Source: JAGIBJ01 sp032119595 (lineage in GTDB: Bacteria > Actinomycetota > Thermoleophilia > Solirubrobacterales > Solirubrobacteraceae). From it: DNA of 64,000 nt. Below, in pieces: positions 1 to 8,381 of this stretch; position 1 is the stretch's first letter, and each line of letters starts with the position of its first letter. The stretch is from assembly GCA_032119595.1 (NCBI GenBank), contig JAUMBQ010000010.1:62001-126000 (forward strand). Reading direction: 5' to 3'. The notes beneath the pieces were generated by a model. That model made no database searches, was not told the DNA's origin, and was given only the letters and a program-made list of their open reading frames with translations. A program made the translations under genes and the position numbers.

Positions 1-1
1 T

Positions 2-1591
2 CGCGAAATCCTTGATGCGATGAACGTCCTGGCGACGGAAAAGGGCATCGGCCCCGAGGTCCTCATGGAGGCCCTCGAGGACGCGCTCCTCTCCGCTTAC
101 CGCAAGCAGCCCGGCTCGGCGAAGTACGCCCGTGTCGAGCTCGACCGCGAGTCCGCCGACTTCCGCGTCTACGAACTGCTCATCCCCGACGACCTCGAAG
201 AGCAGCTGCTCATCGAGCACGACGTCGAGGAGGGCTCCATCGACCCCGAGACCGGTGAGGTCGTGGTCCTCCCGGACCCCGAACTCGACTGGGACAAGGT
301 CGAAGAGCACCGCGACCGGATCGAGGAGCAGGACGTCACCCCGGCCAACTTCGGCCGTATTGCCGCGATGACGGCCAAGCAGGTCATCCTGCACCGCGTC
401 CGCGAGGCCGAGCGCGAGCTCGTGCTCGACGAGTTCCGCGACCGCGTCGGCGAGCTCATCACCGGCATCGTCCAGCAGAAGGACTCCCGCTACACGCTGG
501 TCCAGCTGCGCGATCGCGTCGAGGCGCTGCTCCCCAAGGGCGAGCAGGTCTGGGGCGAGACCTACCAGCACAACCAGCGCATCAAGGCCGTCATCAAGGA
601 GGTCGAGGCCTCTCCGAAGGGTCCCTCGATCATCGTGTCGCGTCGCGACCCCGAGATGATCCGCCAGCTCTTCGCCCTCGAAGTGCCGGAGATCGCCGAC
701 GGCCTCGTCGAGATCACCAACGTCGCTCGCGAGCCGGGCTACCGCGCCAAGATCGCCGTTATCTCACACGCTGATGGCGTCGACCCGGTCGGTGCCTGCG
801 TCGGCCCGCGTGGTTCGCGCGTCCGCATGGTCGTCTCCGAGCTTCGCGGCGAGAAGATCGACATCATTCCGTTCAACGAGGAGCCCGCGCGGTTCGTCGC
901 CAAGGCCCTGAGCCCGGCGCGCGTTCGCGAGGTACTCGTTGACGACGAGAACCGCCAGGCCACCGTCATCGTCCCGGACGACCAGCTCGCGCTGGCGATC
1001 GGCCGCGAGGGCCAGAACGCCCGCCTGGCAGCCCGCCTGACCGGCTGGCGCATCGACATTCGGTCTGAGACCGAGTTCGTCAACCAGGAGGACGAGGAAG
1101 GTGGCTCCGAGGGCAACGAGGAGCACACCGGCATGTGTGCCGCGATTCTCGGCAACGGCCGTCGCTGCCCGAACGACTCACTCCCGGGCCTGCGCTACTG
1201 TGGTCTTAGCGCTCACCAGGCGCTCGCGCGTGTCTCGACCGACCTCGTCGCCGCTCTGGCGCCGCTGTCGATCGAAGAGGTCACGTCGCTGGCCGACCCG
1301 ACCGTCGATGACGATCAGGTCGCCGATGCGATTGCGGCCGTCGAGGCCGAGGCGCAAGACCTGGAAGCCGAGATCGCTGCCGCCGAGGCAGCGGCAGCGG
1401 TGAGCGAGGACGACACCGACGAGGTGCTGTCCGAAGAAGTTGAAGAGGCCGAAGAGGCGGAGCTCGCACAGACCGAGCTCGCTGCCGACGAGGAGGACGC
1501 TGCCGAGCAGATCCTCGAGGACGTCGCGGTCGACGAAGAAGAAGCAGCGGAGCTCGCCGTGTCGAGTGAGCCCGCAATCGAAGAGGAGTAG
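2..1591 (+). CDS. nusA: Transcription elongation/termination factor NusA (5' end cut by window edge)
   Basis: NusA binds RNA polymerase and modulates pausing, termination and antitermination. The frame is already open at base 2 and reads REILDAM, which fits a few residues inside the usual NusA start, so the gene begins just outside the window and the ATG at base 20 is internal. The body contains the N-terminal domain, an S1 region and two KH domains, ending near residue 365 (ALAIGREGQNARLAARLTGW). Beyond that lies an unusual tail: a cysteine/histidine cluster (C379, C389, C400, H405, numbered from base 2) and then about 100 very acidic residues rich in E, A and D. It heads the ylxR-infB-rbfA-nrnA-truB-ribF cluster. 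Confidence 0.96.
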   Translation, partial: REILDAMNVLATEKGIGPEVLMEALEDALLSAYRKQPGSAKYARVELDRESADFRVYELLIPDDLEEQLLIEHDVEEGSIDPETGEVVVLPDPELDWDKVEEHRDRIEEQDVTPANFGRIAAMTAKQVILHRVREAERELVLDEFRDRVGELITGIVQQKDSRYTLVQLRDRVEALLPKGEQVWGETYQHNQRIKAVIKEVEASPKGPSIIVSRRDPEMIRQLFALEVPEIADGLVEITNVAREPGYRAKIAVISHADGVDPVGACVGPRGSRVRMVVSELRGEKIDIIPFNEEPARFVAKALSPARVREVLVDDENRQATVIVPDDQLALAIGREGQNARLAARLTGWRIDIRSETEFVNQEDEEGGSEGNEEHTGMCAAILGNGRRCPNDSLPGLRYCGLSAHQALARVSTDLVAALAPLSIEEVTSLADPTVDDDQVADAIAAVEAEAQDLEAEIAAAEAAAAVSEDDTDEVLSEEVEEAEEAELAQTELAADEEDAAEQILEDVAVDEEEAAELAVSSEPAIEEE

Positions 1592-1593
1592 CG

Positions 1594-1854
1594 GTAGCGA
1601 AGGGACCCATCAGGCGTTGTGTCGGCTGTGGCCGGCACGCGCCAAAGCAGGAGCTGCTGCGCATCGCGGTGGTCGACGGGGAAGCCCGTGTCGACCCTGA
1701 TGCGCGCCTCCCCGGACGCGGCGCCTATGCCTGCAGTCCGACCTGCCTGGAGCGCGTGGCCAACCGCCGCGCGCTCTCTCGCGCCCTACGGGGTCGGGTC
1801 GAACTGTCAGGCGAAGTACCGCTCCACTGGCCCCCGGACACCGCTCCGCTCTAG
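1594..1854 (+). CDS. ylxR: YlxR family RNA-binding protein, no standard start codon
   Basis: Small protein of the YlxR (DUF448) family, usually encoded between nusA and infB. The frame encodes RRCVGCGR near the N terminus, then LLRIAVV, a GRGAY motif and CSPTCL. That is the complete family core, about 86 residues. No ATG, GTG, TTG or CTG occurs in frame between the upstream stop (1567-1569) and the CxxC motif. The first in-frame standard start, GTG 1669, would remove the CxxC. A good Shine-Dalgarno (AGAGGAG, 1582-1588) lies five bases before GTA 1594, so I place the start there. Either a GTG has become GTA (mutation or sequencing error) or a non-standard codon is used. ATC at 1609 is a second possibility. 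Confidence 0.8.
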   Translation, partial: VAKGPIRRCVGCGRHAPKQELLRIAVVDGEARVDPDARLPGRGAYACSPTCLERVANRRALSRALRGRVELSGEVPLHWPPDTAPL

Positions 1855-1868
1855 ACTGAGAACAGAAC

Positions 1869-4205
1869 ATGGCGAAGAAACGCATCAAAGAGCTCGCACG
1901 CGAGCACGACATGCCAGCCAAGGAGGTCATTGACCGCCTGGTGAGTGCTGGCCTCGAAGTCAAGGGTCCCGCGTCGGCAGTCGACGAGGACCAGGCGAAG
2001 CGCGCCCTGGCGGGCCTGCCGATCGAGCAGACCAAGCGCAAGGAAATCAAGCGCCCGGTCGTGCAGCAGCGGATCGTCCGGCCCTCGGCCGCGGCCCGCG
2101 CAGCGGCCGACGCTGAAGCACGCGAGAAGGCCCGCAAGGAAGCCGCCGCGCGCCCCGCGACCGGTGCTCGTGCGCTGGACCCGCGCCGCACGCAGTCCAC
2201 CACCCGTCCCGGCGCCGCCGGTACCGGCCCTGGTGGCAAGCGCCGCGTCGTCATCGACTCTCAGGCTGGTCGCCCGGGTGGCATCGGTGGCGGCCCCGGC
2301 CGTCCCGGTGGTGGCCCCGGTGGCTCCCAGTTCCCGCAGCGTCGTCCCCGCCGTGGTGGCGGTCGCCGTCGTCGCGCGGATGTCATCGAGGAGACCGTCG
2401 ACTCGCTCGACATGGGCGCTCACCGCAAGACGGACATCGTCAAGATTGCGTCGGGTTCCACGGTCAAGGACATCTCCGAGTACTTCGGTGTCGGTGTGTC
2501 GGAGATCATCAAGAAGCTGATGATGCTCGGCGAGATGGCGACGCTCACGCAGACCCTTCCCGACGAGACCATCGAGATTCTCGCGGCCGACTTCGAGAAG
2601 GAGATCGAGATCGTTCGCGCCGGCGACGAGGACGCGGAAGCGCCCGAGTTCGAGGACGACGACGACGACCTCACGATCCGTCCGCCCGTGATCACGATCA
2701 TGGGTCACGTCGACCACGGCAAGACCTCACTCCTGGATGCGATCCGTCAGACGGACGTGACCAAGGGCGAGGCCGGTGGCATCACGCAGCACATCGGCGC
2801 CTACCAGGTGCACCACGCCGACAACGTCATCACGTTCCTGGATACCCCGGGCCATGAGGCCTTCACGGCCATGCGTGCCCGTGGCGCCCGCGTCACCGAC
2901 ATCGCGGTCATCGTGGTCGCGGCCGACGACGGCGTCAAGCCGCAGACCATCGAGGCGATCGACCACGCGAAGGCGGCCGGCGTGCCGATCGTCGTTGCGG
3001 TCAACAAGATCGACAAGGACGGCGCCGAACCCGAGCGCGTCCGCACCGAGATGACCTCCCGCGGCATCCAGCCTTCGGAGTGGGGTGGCGAGGTCGAGTT
3101 CGTCGACGTCTCCGCCAAGTCGAAGAAGGGCATCGAGGATCTCCTCGAGACGCTCCTCGTCGTCGCCGACCTGCAGGACATCCGTGCCAACTCTGAGGCG
3201 GAAGCGTCCGGCGTTGTCATTGAGTCCAAGCTCGATCCGGGCCGTGGCCCCGTCGCGACCGTGCTCGTGCAGCGCGGCACCATGATGGTGGGCGACTCGC
3301 TCGTCGCCGGTGGTCACTGGGGTCGCATCAAGGCGATGCAGGATTACACCGGCAAGCGCGTCAACGAAGCCGGTCCGGGCGATCCTGTGGAGGTGCTCGG
3401 CTTCAACTCCGTGCCCGACGCCGGTGAGTTCGTGCAGGAAGCCGAGACCGACAAGGAAGCCCGCAACAAGGCTGAGGAGCGCGCTCTGCGCCTCCGTCAG
3501 GAGTCCGTTGCTCGCCGTTCCGGTCGCAAGCGTTCGCTCGAAGACATCTTCTCGGAGATCCAGACCGGCGACGTCAAGGAGCTCACGATCATCGTCAAGG
3601 GCGACGTGGCGGGTTCCGTCGAAGCCTTCGAGGACGAGATCGCACGCCTCCCGCAGGACGAAGTCGCCGTGGACATCGTCCACAGCGGCGTCGGTGGCAT
3701 CACCGAGTCCGACGTCATGCTGGCGTCCGCGTCCGACGCGATCATCATCGGCTTCAACGTGCGCCCCGTGGGCGACGCGAAGAACGTTGCCGATCGCGAA
3801 GACGTCGACATCCGCACGTACTCGATCATCTACAAGGCCCTTGACGACCTCAAGGCCGCGATGACCGGACTCCTCGAGCCCGAAGAGGTCGAAGATCCCC
3901 TCGGTACCGTCGAGATCCGCGCGATCTTCAAGGCATCGAAGATCGGCACCATCGCCGGCTCCTACGTCACCGACGGTCGCGTCACGCGTGGCGCGAAGAT
4001 CCGCGTCGTTCGCGACGGGATGGTCGTGCACGAGGGCGAGATCGAGTCGCTGCGCCGGTTCAACGACGACGCCAAGGAAGTGGCCTCCGGCTACGAGTGC
4101 GGCATCGTCGTCAAGAACTACAGCGACCTGCTCGAAGGCGACATCCTCGAGGCGTACACGACGCGCAAGGTCGAACGCGAACTCGCGTCGACGTCGCGCC
4201 CGTAA
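1869..4205 (+). CDS. infB: Translation initiation factor IF-2
   Basis: GTPase that positions initiator tRNA on the 30S subunit and promotes subunit joining. The 778 residues begin with an IF2_N-type segment (KKRIKELAREHDMPAKEVIDRL), followed by a basic, Gly/Arg-rich linker to about residue 175 and a second IF2_N-like segment. The G domain has GHVDHGKT at about 279, DTPGH at about 325 and NKID at about 379. Domains II to IV follow (TVEIRAIFKASKIGTIAGSYV). The linker is shorter than in many actinobacteria. A TAGACT hexamer overlaps the ylxR stop, 11 bases before the ATG, so an internal promoter is possible. Confidence 0.98.
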   Translation: MAKKRIKELAREHDMPAKEVIDRLVSAGLEVKGPASAVDEDQAKRALAGLPIEQTKRKEIKRPVVQQRIVRPSAAARAAADAEAREKARKEAAARPATGARALDPRRTQSTTRPGAAGTGPGGKRRVVIDSQAGRPGGIGGGPGRPGGGPGGSQFPQRRPRRGGGRRRRADVIEETVDSLDMGAHRKTDIVKIASGSTVKDISEYFGVGVSEIIKKLMMLGEMATLTQTLPDETIEILAADFEKEIEIVRAGDEDAEAPEFEDDDDDLTIRPPVITIMGHVDHGKTSLLDAIRQTDVTKGEAGGITQHIGAYQVHHADNVITFLDTPGHEAFTAMRARGARVTDIAVIVVAADDGVKPQTIEAIDHAKAAGVPIVVAVNKIDKDGAEPERVRTEMTSRGIQPSEWGGEVEFVDVSAKSKKGIEDLLETLLVVADLQDIRANSEAEASGVVIESKLDPGRGPVATVLVQRGTMMVGDSLVAGGHWGRIKAMQDYTGKRVNEAGPGDPVEVLGFNSVPDAGEFVQEAETDKEARNKAEERALRLRQESVARRSGRKRSLEDIFSEIQTGDVKELTIIVKGDVAGSVEAFEDEIARLPQDEVAVDIVHSGVGGITESDVMLASASDAIIIGFNVRPVGDAKNVADREDVDIRTYSIIYKALDDLKAAMTGLLEPEEVEDPLGTVEIRAIFKASKIGTIAGSYVTDGRVTRGAKIRVVRDGMVVHEGEIESLRRFNDDAKEVASGYECGIVVKNYSDLLEGDILEAYTTRKVERELASTSRP

Positions 4206-4231
4206 GCGCCTGAGTCGGCAGAGGCAGACGA

Positions 4232-4666
4232 ATGGCATCGCAGCGCATGCGACGGGTCGATGGATCCGTTCGCGAGGTCCTCGCGACCGCGCTCGCGCGT
4301 GACGTCACGGACCCAGGCATCGGGTTCGTGACGATCACGTCCGTCGAGACCAGCGGAGACCTTCGCCACGCGAAGGTCTTCGTCAGTGCCCTCGGCGACG
4401 ACGATGAGCAGCTCGAGTCGCTGAACGCGCTCAACCGCGCCAAGCGGCTGCTGCAGTCGAGCATCGCGCACGATCTCCGGCTCAAGTACACGCCGGTGCT
4501 CGAGTTCTATCTCGACGATTCTGCGCGCCGGGCCGTTCGGCTCGACGCGCTGCTGAGCGAGCCGGAGGACGCGGCCCCTGAGGCCCCGTCGGTGAGCGAT
4601 GCGGACGATCCGCTGACCACCTATCGCCACGACCGGTACCCGGCACCCGGCGAGGACGAGTCTTGA
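4232..4666 (+). CDS. rbfA: 30S ribosome-binding factor RbfA
   Basis: Assembly factor needed for 16S rRNA 5'-end maturation and cold adaptation. At 144 residues it has the family fold: an N-terminal RMRRVDGSVREVLATAL helix, then DPGIGFVTITSVETSGDLRHAKVFVS and LLQSSIAHDLRLKYTPVLEF. The last 30 residues are an acidic, probably disordered tail. It lies 26 bases after infB, and its stop overlaps the next start by four bases (TTGA), which indicates translational coupling. Confidence 0.96.
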   Translation: MASQRMRRVDGSVREVLATALARDVTDPGIGFVTITSVETSGDLRHAKVFVSALGDDDEQLESLNALNRAKRLLQSSIAHDLRLKYTPVLEFYLDDSARRAVRLDALLSEPEDAAPEAPSVSDADDPLTTYRHDRYPAPGEDES

Positions 4667-5667
4667 GCCAGCGCGCTTCGACTGCCGAGGCAGTCATCGG
4701 CGCGCTGCGCAAGGCCAGCCGGGTCATCCTGGCGACGCACACCCATCCGGATGGTGACGCCATCGGCTCGATCGTCGCGATGCGAATGGTCCTCGCTGCG
4801 ATCGGCGTCCGGAGCAGCGTGTTCGTTGCGGCGCACGATCTCCCCCTCCCGGAAGAGCTGGCCACCTTCGATCTTGGTGAGGTCGTCCACGAGGACACCG
4901 TCGACGTGACCGACGGGACCGTCGTGTTCCTGGACTGCGGCAATGCAGATCGCACCCCGCTCGGCGATCGCCTCGCCGATATTCCCGTGCTGATCAACAT
5001 CGACCATCACCACGACAACACCCGTTTCGGGACGATCAACTGGATCGACCCTGCGGCATCGAGCACCGCGCAGCTGGTGTGGGAACTCGCGCTTCTGCTG
5101 GATGTCCCAATCACGCCGGAGCTCGCGGAGCCGCTCTACGTCGGGCTGCTGACCGACACCGGCCGCTTCTCGTACGAAAACACGACGCCGCGAGCCCACG
5201 CAATGGCAGCGGATCTCATCCAGGCCGGTGTCGACCTGACCGGCGTGCGCCGGCGGCTGTACGAGGATCTTCTCCCGGCCAAACTGCACCTGCTGCGGTA
5301 CGCCTTGGACTCGTTTGTCATCCACGGTTCCGGGTCGCTCATCTCGGCGCGCGTCACGGCCCAAGATTTCGAGGCGGCCGGCGCCACCGAGGCCCACGCT
5401 GAGGGCATCATCGACGTGCTCCGTGCCGTTCGCGGCGTGCGGATCGCGGCCCTGGCGAGAGAACTCGAAGTGGCCCCCGGCACCTTCAAGGTGTCGCTGA
5501 GGGCCGCCGATCCGTCGATTGACGTGTCCGCCATCGCGCGGGCGGCCGGTGGCGGAGGCCACCCACAGGCGGCCGGTTTCACAACCGAGTTCGTCGACGC
5601 CGACCTGGCCACGTTCGTGCTCGATCAGCTCGCACTGCAGGACGCCGGTGGCGTCTCCGCCGTCTGA
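4663..5667 (+). CDS. nrnA: DHH-family phosphoesterase, NrnA/oligoribonuclease type
   Basis: Bifunctional oligoribonuclease/pAp phosphatase family that degrades RNA dinucleotides or 3'-phosphoadenosine phosphate. The metal-binding motifs are all present: HTHPDGD from about residue 26, DCGN near 90, DHHHDN at about 114, and the DHHA1 substrate loop GGGHPQAAGF near 297. The 334-residue length is typical. It starts at a TTG overlapping the rbfA stop. Its position between rbfA and truB is common in actinobacteria and other Gram-positives. Whether the main substrate is nanoRNA, pAp or c-di-nucleotide linear products cannot be read from the sequence. Confidence 0.93.
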   Translation: MSQRASTAEAVIGALRKASRVILATHTHPDGDAIGSIVAMRMVLAAIGVRSSVFVAAHDLPLPEELATFDLGEVVHEDTVDVTDGTVVFLDCGNADRTPLGDRLADIPVLINIDHHHDNTRFGTINWIDPAASSTAQLVWELALLLDVPITPELAEPLYVGLLTDTGRFSYENTTPRAHAMAADLIQAGVDLTGVRRRLYEDLLPAKLHLLRYALDSFVIHGSGSLISARVTAQDFEAAGATEAHAEGIIDVLRAVRGVRIAALARELEVAPGTFKVSLRAADPSIDVSAIARAAGGGGHPQAAGFTTEFVDADLATFVLDQLALQDAGGVSAV

Positions 5668-6529
5668 ACCCGCGGCCGCGGCCCCGCTCGACGGCCTGCT
5701 GCTCGTCGACAAGCCCGCCGGAATCAGCTCGCATGCGGTCGTCGCCGCCATCCGCCGAGTGGTGGGGAAGGGCGTGCGGGTCGGTCATGCCGGCACGCTG
5801 GACCCCTTCGCGACGGGCCTGATGCTGGTTCTGATCGGCCGCGGGACGCGCACCTCGCAGTACGCGACCGGGCTCGACAAGCGCTACGAGGTGCTCGCGC
5901 AGCTCGGCGCGCTCTCGACCACCGGGGACCCTGAGGGTGAGATCACGCCGACCGGCAACGTGCCGTCCTCGCCCCTCGACCTTCCGACCGGGCAAGTCAC
6001 CCAGATTCCGCCGGCGTATTCGGCCATCAAGATCGACGGGCAGCGTGCCTACAAGCTGGCTCGGGCCGGCAAGGTCGTCGACGTGCCTGAACGGACGATC
6101 ACCGTCTACGACTTCCAGGAGCTGGGCCGGGACGGCGACCAGGTGCGGCTCGCCGTGCACTGTTCCACGGGCACGTACGTGCGCACCCTCGTCGCCGATC
6201 TCGGCGATGGCTACTGCCTGGAGCTCCGCCGCACCGCGGTCGGTCCCTGGTCGATTGACGACGCGAAACCTCTCGACCATTTCGCCTCCCGCGAGCACGT
6301 CGCCGAGCGCCTGATTCCTCTCGAAACGGCGCTGGGTTTCCTTCCGACGTTCCGTCTGGGACCTGAGCACGCGCGTGCGATCCATCACGGACGGCGCGTC
6401 GATCTGGGCGAGATCGACGCCGAAGTCCCCTCGGACGTGCCTGTTCTGCTCGTCGACGACGCGGGAGCGATCGCGGTGGGACAGGCAGACGGCGCGCGAC
6501 TGACTGCGGTCGTAGGCTTCCGGGCATGA
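5648..6529 (+). CDS. truB: tRNA pseudouridine-55 synthase TruB
   Basis: Makes pseudouridine 55 in the T-loop of tRNAs. Motifs: GLLLVDKPAGISSHAVV at the start, catalytic Asp52 in HAGTLDPFATG, IPPAYSAIKIDGQRAYKLAR, and CSTGTYVRTLVADLG. A longer open frame reaches back to 5519 but lies inside nrnA, so I chose GTG 5648. This gives 293 residues, the normal size, with the family's conserved region beginning about 15 residues in, and a 20-base overlap with nrnA. It overlaps ribF by four bases (ATGA). Confidence 0.95.
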   Translation: MASPPSEPAAAAPLDGLLLVDKPAGISSHAVVAAIRRVVGKGVRVGHAGTLDPFATGLMLVLIGRGTRTSQYATGLDKRYEVLAQLGALSTTGDPEGEITPTGNVPSSPLDLPTGQVTQIPPAYSAIKIDGQRAYKLARAGKVVDVPERTITVYDFQELGRDGDQVRLAVHCSTGTYVRTLVADLGDGYCLELRRTAVGPWSIDDAKPLDHFASREHVAERLIPLETALGFLPTFRLGPEHARAIHHGRRVDLGEIDAEVPSDVPVLLVDDAGAIAVGQADGARLTAVVGFRA

Positions 6530-7419
6530 AGCTGACCTGGCTGCCCGACGCGGAGCCGCGACCGCGGCGTATCGCCATCGGGACGTTCGACGGTGTGCAT
6601 CTCGGTCACCGCGAGGTGATCGCGGGCGCCGACACCGTCCTCACGTTCGATCCGCATCCCTCACTCACCGTGAATCCGGATTCGGCGCCGCAGCTCCTCA
6701 CCGAGCTGGATCGCAAAGCGGAACTCATCGCCGAACTCGGGGTGGAGGAGCTGATCGTCATCCCGTTCGATCGCGAGTTCTCCCAGCAGAGTGCCCAGGA
6801 CTTCATCGACCACGTGCTCGTGGAGCAGCTCGACGCGAAGTGGGTATCCGTCGGCGACAACTTCCATTTCGGTGCCCGCGCCAAGGGCAACGCGGCGATG
6901 CTCGCCGCCGACGAGCGGTTCGAGACGCGGATTTCGCCACTGCTTGAGATCGACGGCGCGCCCGTGTCGTCGACCCGGATCCGCAAGGTCCTGTGTGAGG
7001 ACGGCGATGTCCGTGAAGCGCAGCGGCTGCTCGGATCGCCTTACAAGCTCTCTGGCATCGTGGTGCACGGCGAGAAGCGCGGCCGGGAACTCGGCTATCC
7101 CACGGCCAACATCGAGCCGGATGACCGCTTCGTGACCCCGGCGCACGGCATCTACGCCTGCCGTACCGGCGAGGGTCGCGCGTCGGCCGTGAGCATCGGG
7201 GTCCGCCCGACCTTCAACACCAAGCTCGGCGTGCTCATCGAGGCATTCGTGCTCGACTTCGACGCCGACCTCTACGGCAAGCGCATCTCGCTCACGTTCG
7301 TGGACCGCCTCCGTGGCGAGATGAAGTTCGACGGCATCGACCCGCTGATCGAGCAGATGCAGGCCGATGTCGAGGCCACGCGCCGGGCCGTGCCCGTCAC
7401 CACGCCTTCCGAGGCCTGA
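6526..7419 (+). CDS. ribF: Bifunctional riboflavin kinase / FMN adenylyltransferase
   Basis: Converts riboflavin to FMN and then FAD. The N-terminal nucleotidyltransferase domain has IGTFDGVHLGHREV at about residues 17-30 and DFIDHVLVEQLDAKWVSVGDNFHFG; SSTRIRK is also present. The C-terminal flavokinase domain from about 175 has GRELGYPTANI and SIGVRPTF. At 297 residues it is slightly shorter than the usual 305-315, because the stretch after the GxH motif is compact (ADTVLTFDPHPS follows almost at once). It is the last gene of the coupled nusA cluster; truB is often followed by ribF and rpsO. Confidence 0.96.
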   Translation: MKLTWLPDAEPRPRRIAIGTFDGVHLGHREVIAGADTVLTFDPHPSLTVNPDSAPQLLTELDRKAELIAELGVEELIVIPFDREFSQQSAQDFIDHVLVEQLDAKWVSVGDNFHFGARAKGNAAMLAADERFETRISPLLEIDGAPVSSTRIRKVLCEDGDVREAQRLLGSPYKLSGIVVHGEKRGRELGYPTANIEPDDRFVTPAHGIYACRTGEGRASAVSIGVRPTFNTKLGVLIEAFVLDFDADLYGKRISLTFVDRLRGEMKFDGIDPLIEQMQADVEATRRAVPVTTPSEA

Positions 7420-7496
7420 ACGCAGGGCGTGCCGACGCCTGGGCCGGTGGGGTGAGCGGCTGTTTCTTGGGCGAAGTTGCTAATCTGCGCCGTCGC

Positions 7497-7766
7497 ATGC
7501 AGCTGACGACCGAACGCAAGCTCGAACTCACCCGCCGTTACGGCACGAGCGAGACCGACACTGGCAACACGAAAGTCCAGATCGCACTCCTCACCGAGCG
7601 CATCAACGGTCTCACCGAGCACCTCCGGACGCATAAGAAGGACCACTCCTCACGGCGTGGACTCCTGATGCTCGTCGGTCAGCGTCGCCGCATGCTGCGG
7701 TACTTCGAGGCCCGTGACCTGGACGGCTACCGCCAGCTCATCAAGGACCTCGGCCTGCGCCGCTAA
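7497..7766 (+). CDS. rpsO: 30S ribosomal protein S15
   Basis: Primary 16S rRNA-binding protein. An open frame extends upstream to 7452, but ATG 7497 gives exactly 89 residues, the universal S15 length, starting MQLTTERKLEL. The motif HKKDHSSRRGLLMLVGQRRRMLRYF is characteristic of the family, split here across two helices. A TAATCT hexamer at 7481-7486 lies ten bases before the ATG and could be a -10 box for a very short leader. The 77-base gap after ribF would allow an independent promoter. Confidence 0.97.
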   Translation: MQLTTERKLELTRRYGTSETDTGNTKVQIALLTERINGLTEHLRTHKKDHSSRRGLLMLVGQRRRMLRYFEARDLDGYRQLIKDLGLRR

Positions 7767-7783
7767 GGCGCTCCGAGCCCTCA

Positions 7784-8251
7784 GTGGCCGTTCTCCCCGC
7801 GGGAAGCGCGGTCCCGCGGTTCACCCTCGCCACCGCCGAGGGCGGGAAGTTCACGCAGGACGCCGTTATCGGCGAACGCACCCTGCTCGTGTTCTACCCC
7901 TTCGCGTTCAGCCCGGTCTGCACCGATCAGCTTCAGCTTCTCGATGAGGTTGCTGACGAACTCGCGACCAACTCCGTCACGATCGTCGCGATCTCATGCG
8001 ATGCCTCGCCGGCACAGGTTGCCTTCGCCGACAAGCTCGGCGTCGGCATCCGGCAGCTCTCGGACTTTGAGCCCAAGGGCGACGCCAGCCGCGCCTTCGG
8101 CGTGTACTTCGAGCCGGGTGGCATGTCGACCCGCGCTTTGGTGCTCACCGCCGACGATGGCACCATCGCCTGGTCCTGGGAAGGGGAACACCCCGGCATC
8201 ATGCCGCCGGTGAGCCTCGTCCTGGAGGCCATCGCCGACCTCGGCTGGTAG
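7784..8251 (+). CDS. Peroxiredoxin, AhpE-like
   Basis: Thioredoxin-fold peroxidase that reduces peroxides with a single peroxidatic cysteine. The active-site segment reads PFAFSPVCTDQ, with Cys46 as the probable peroxidatic residue and Ser43 where Thr is more common. Downstream are SCDASPAQVAFADKLG and the conserved Arg-bearing strand STRALVLT. At 155 residues it resembles the AhpE/1-Cys group more than the longer AhpC class. It starts at GTG 7784, only 17 bases after rpsO, so it may be co-transcribed with it. Two hairpins follow the stop. Confidence 0.88.
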   Translation: MAVLPAGSAVPRFTLATAEGGKFTQDAVIGERTLLVFYPFAFSPVCTDQLQLLDEVADELATNSVTIVAISCDASPAQVAFADKLGVGIRQLSDFEPKGDASRAFGVYFEPGGMSTRALVLTADDGTIAWSWEGEHPGIMPPVSLVLEAIADLGW

Positions 8252-8256
8252 CACGC

Positions 8257-8308
8257 CGGCCTTCGGCCGCGTACGATGCCAGTCCAAGCCTCGCCGCCTG
8301 CGGCTTGG
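8257..8308 (+). terminator. Hairpin pair after the peroxiredoxin gene
   Basis: Two inverted repeats follow the peroxiredoxin stop: a five-base stem (CGGCC/GGCCG with a three-base loop, 8257-8269) and CCAAGCC (8284-8290) pairing with GGCTTGG (8302-8308). There is no T-run, as is usual in high-GC actinobacteria. Their position after the last gene of a co-directional group suggests transcription termination. Confidence 0.5.
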
Positions 8309-8381
8309 CATTCCACCGCGTTCACCCCGCATCCATGGGTGAAACATCACGCTCCGCTTCGGTGCCCACCGATAGCATGAC

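Noticed and set aside
8373..8378. TAGCAT before the large secreted protein gene as another leaderless promoter
   Set aside because: Only three bases separate it from GTG 8382, too close for the transcript to include the start codon, and no later in-frame start would keep the signal peptide.
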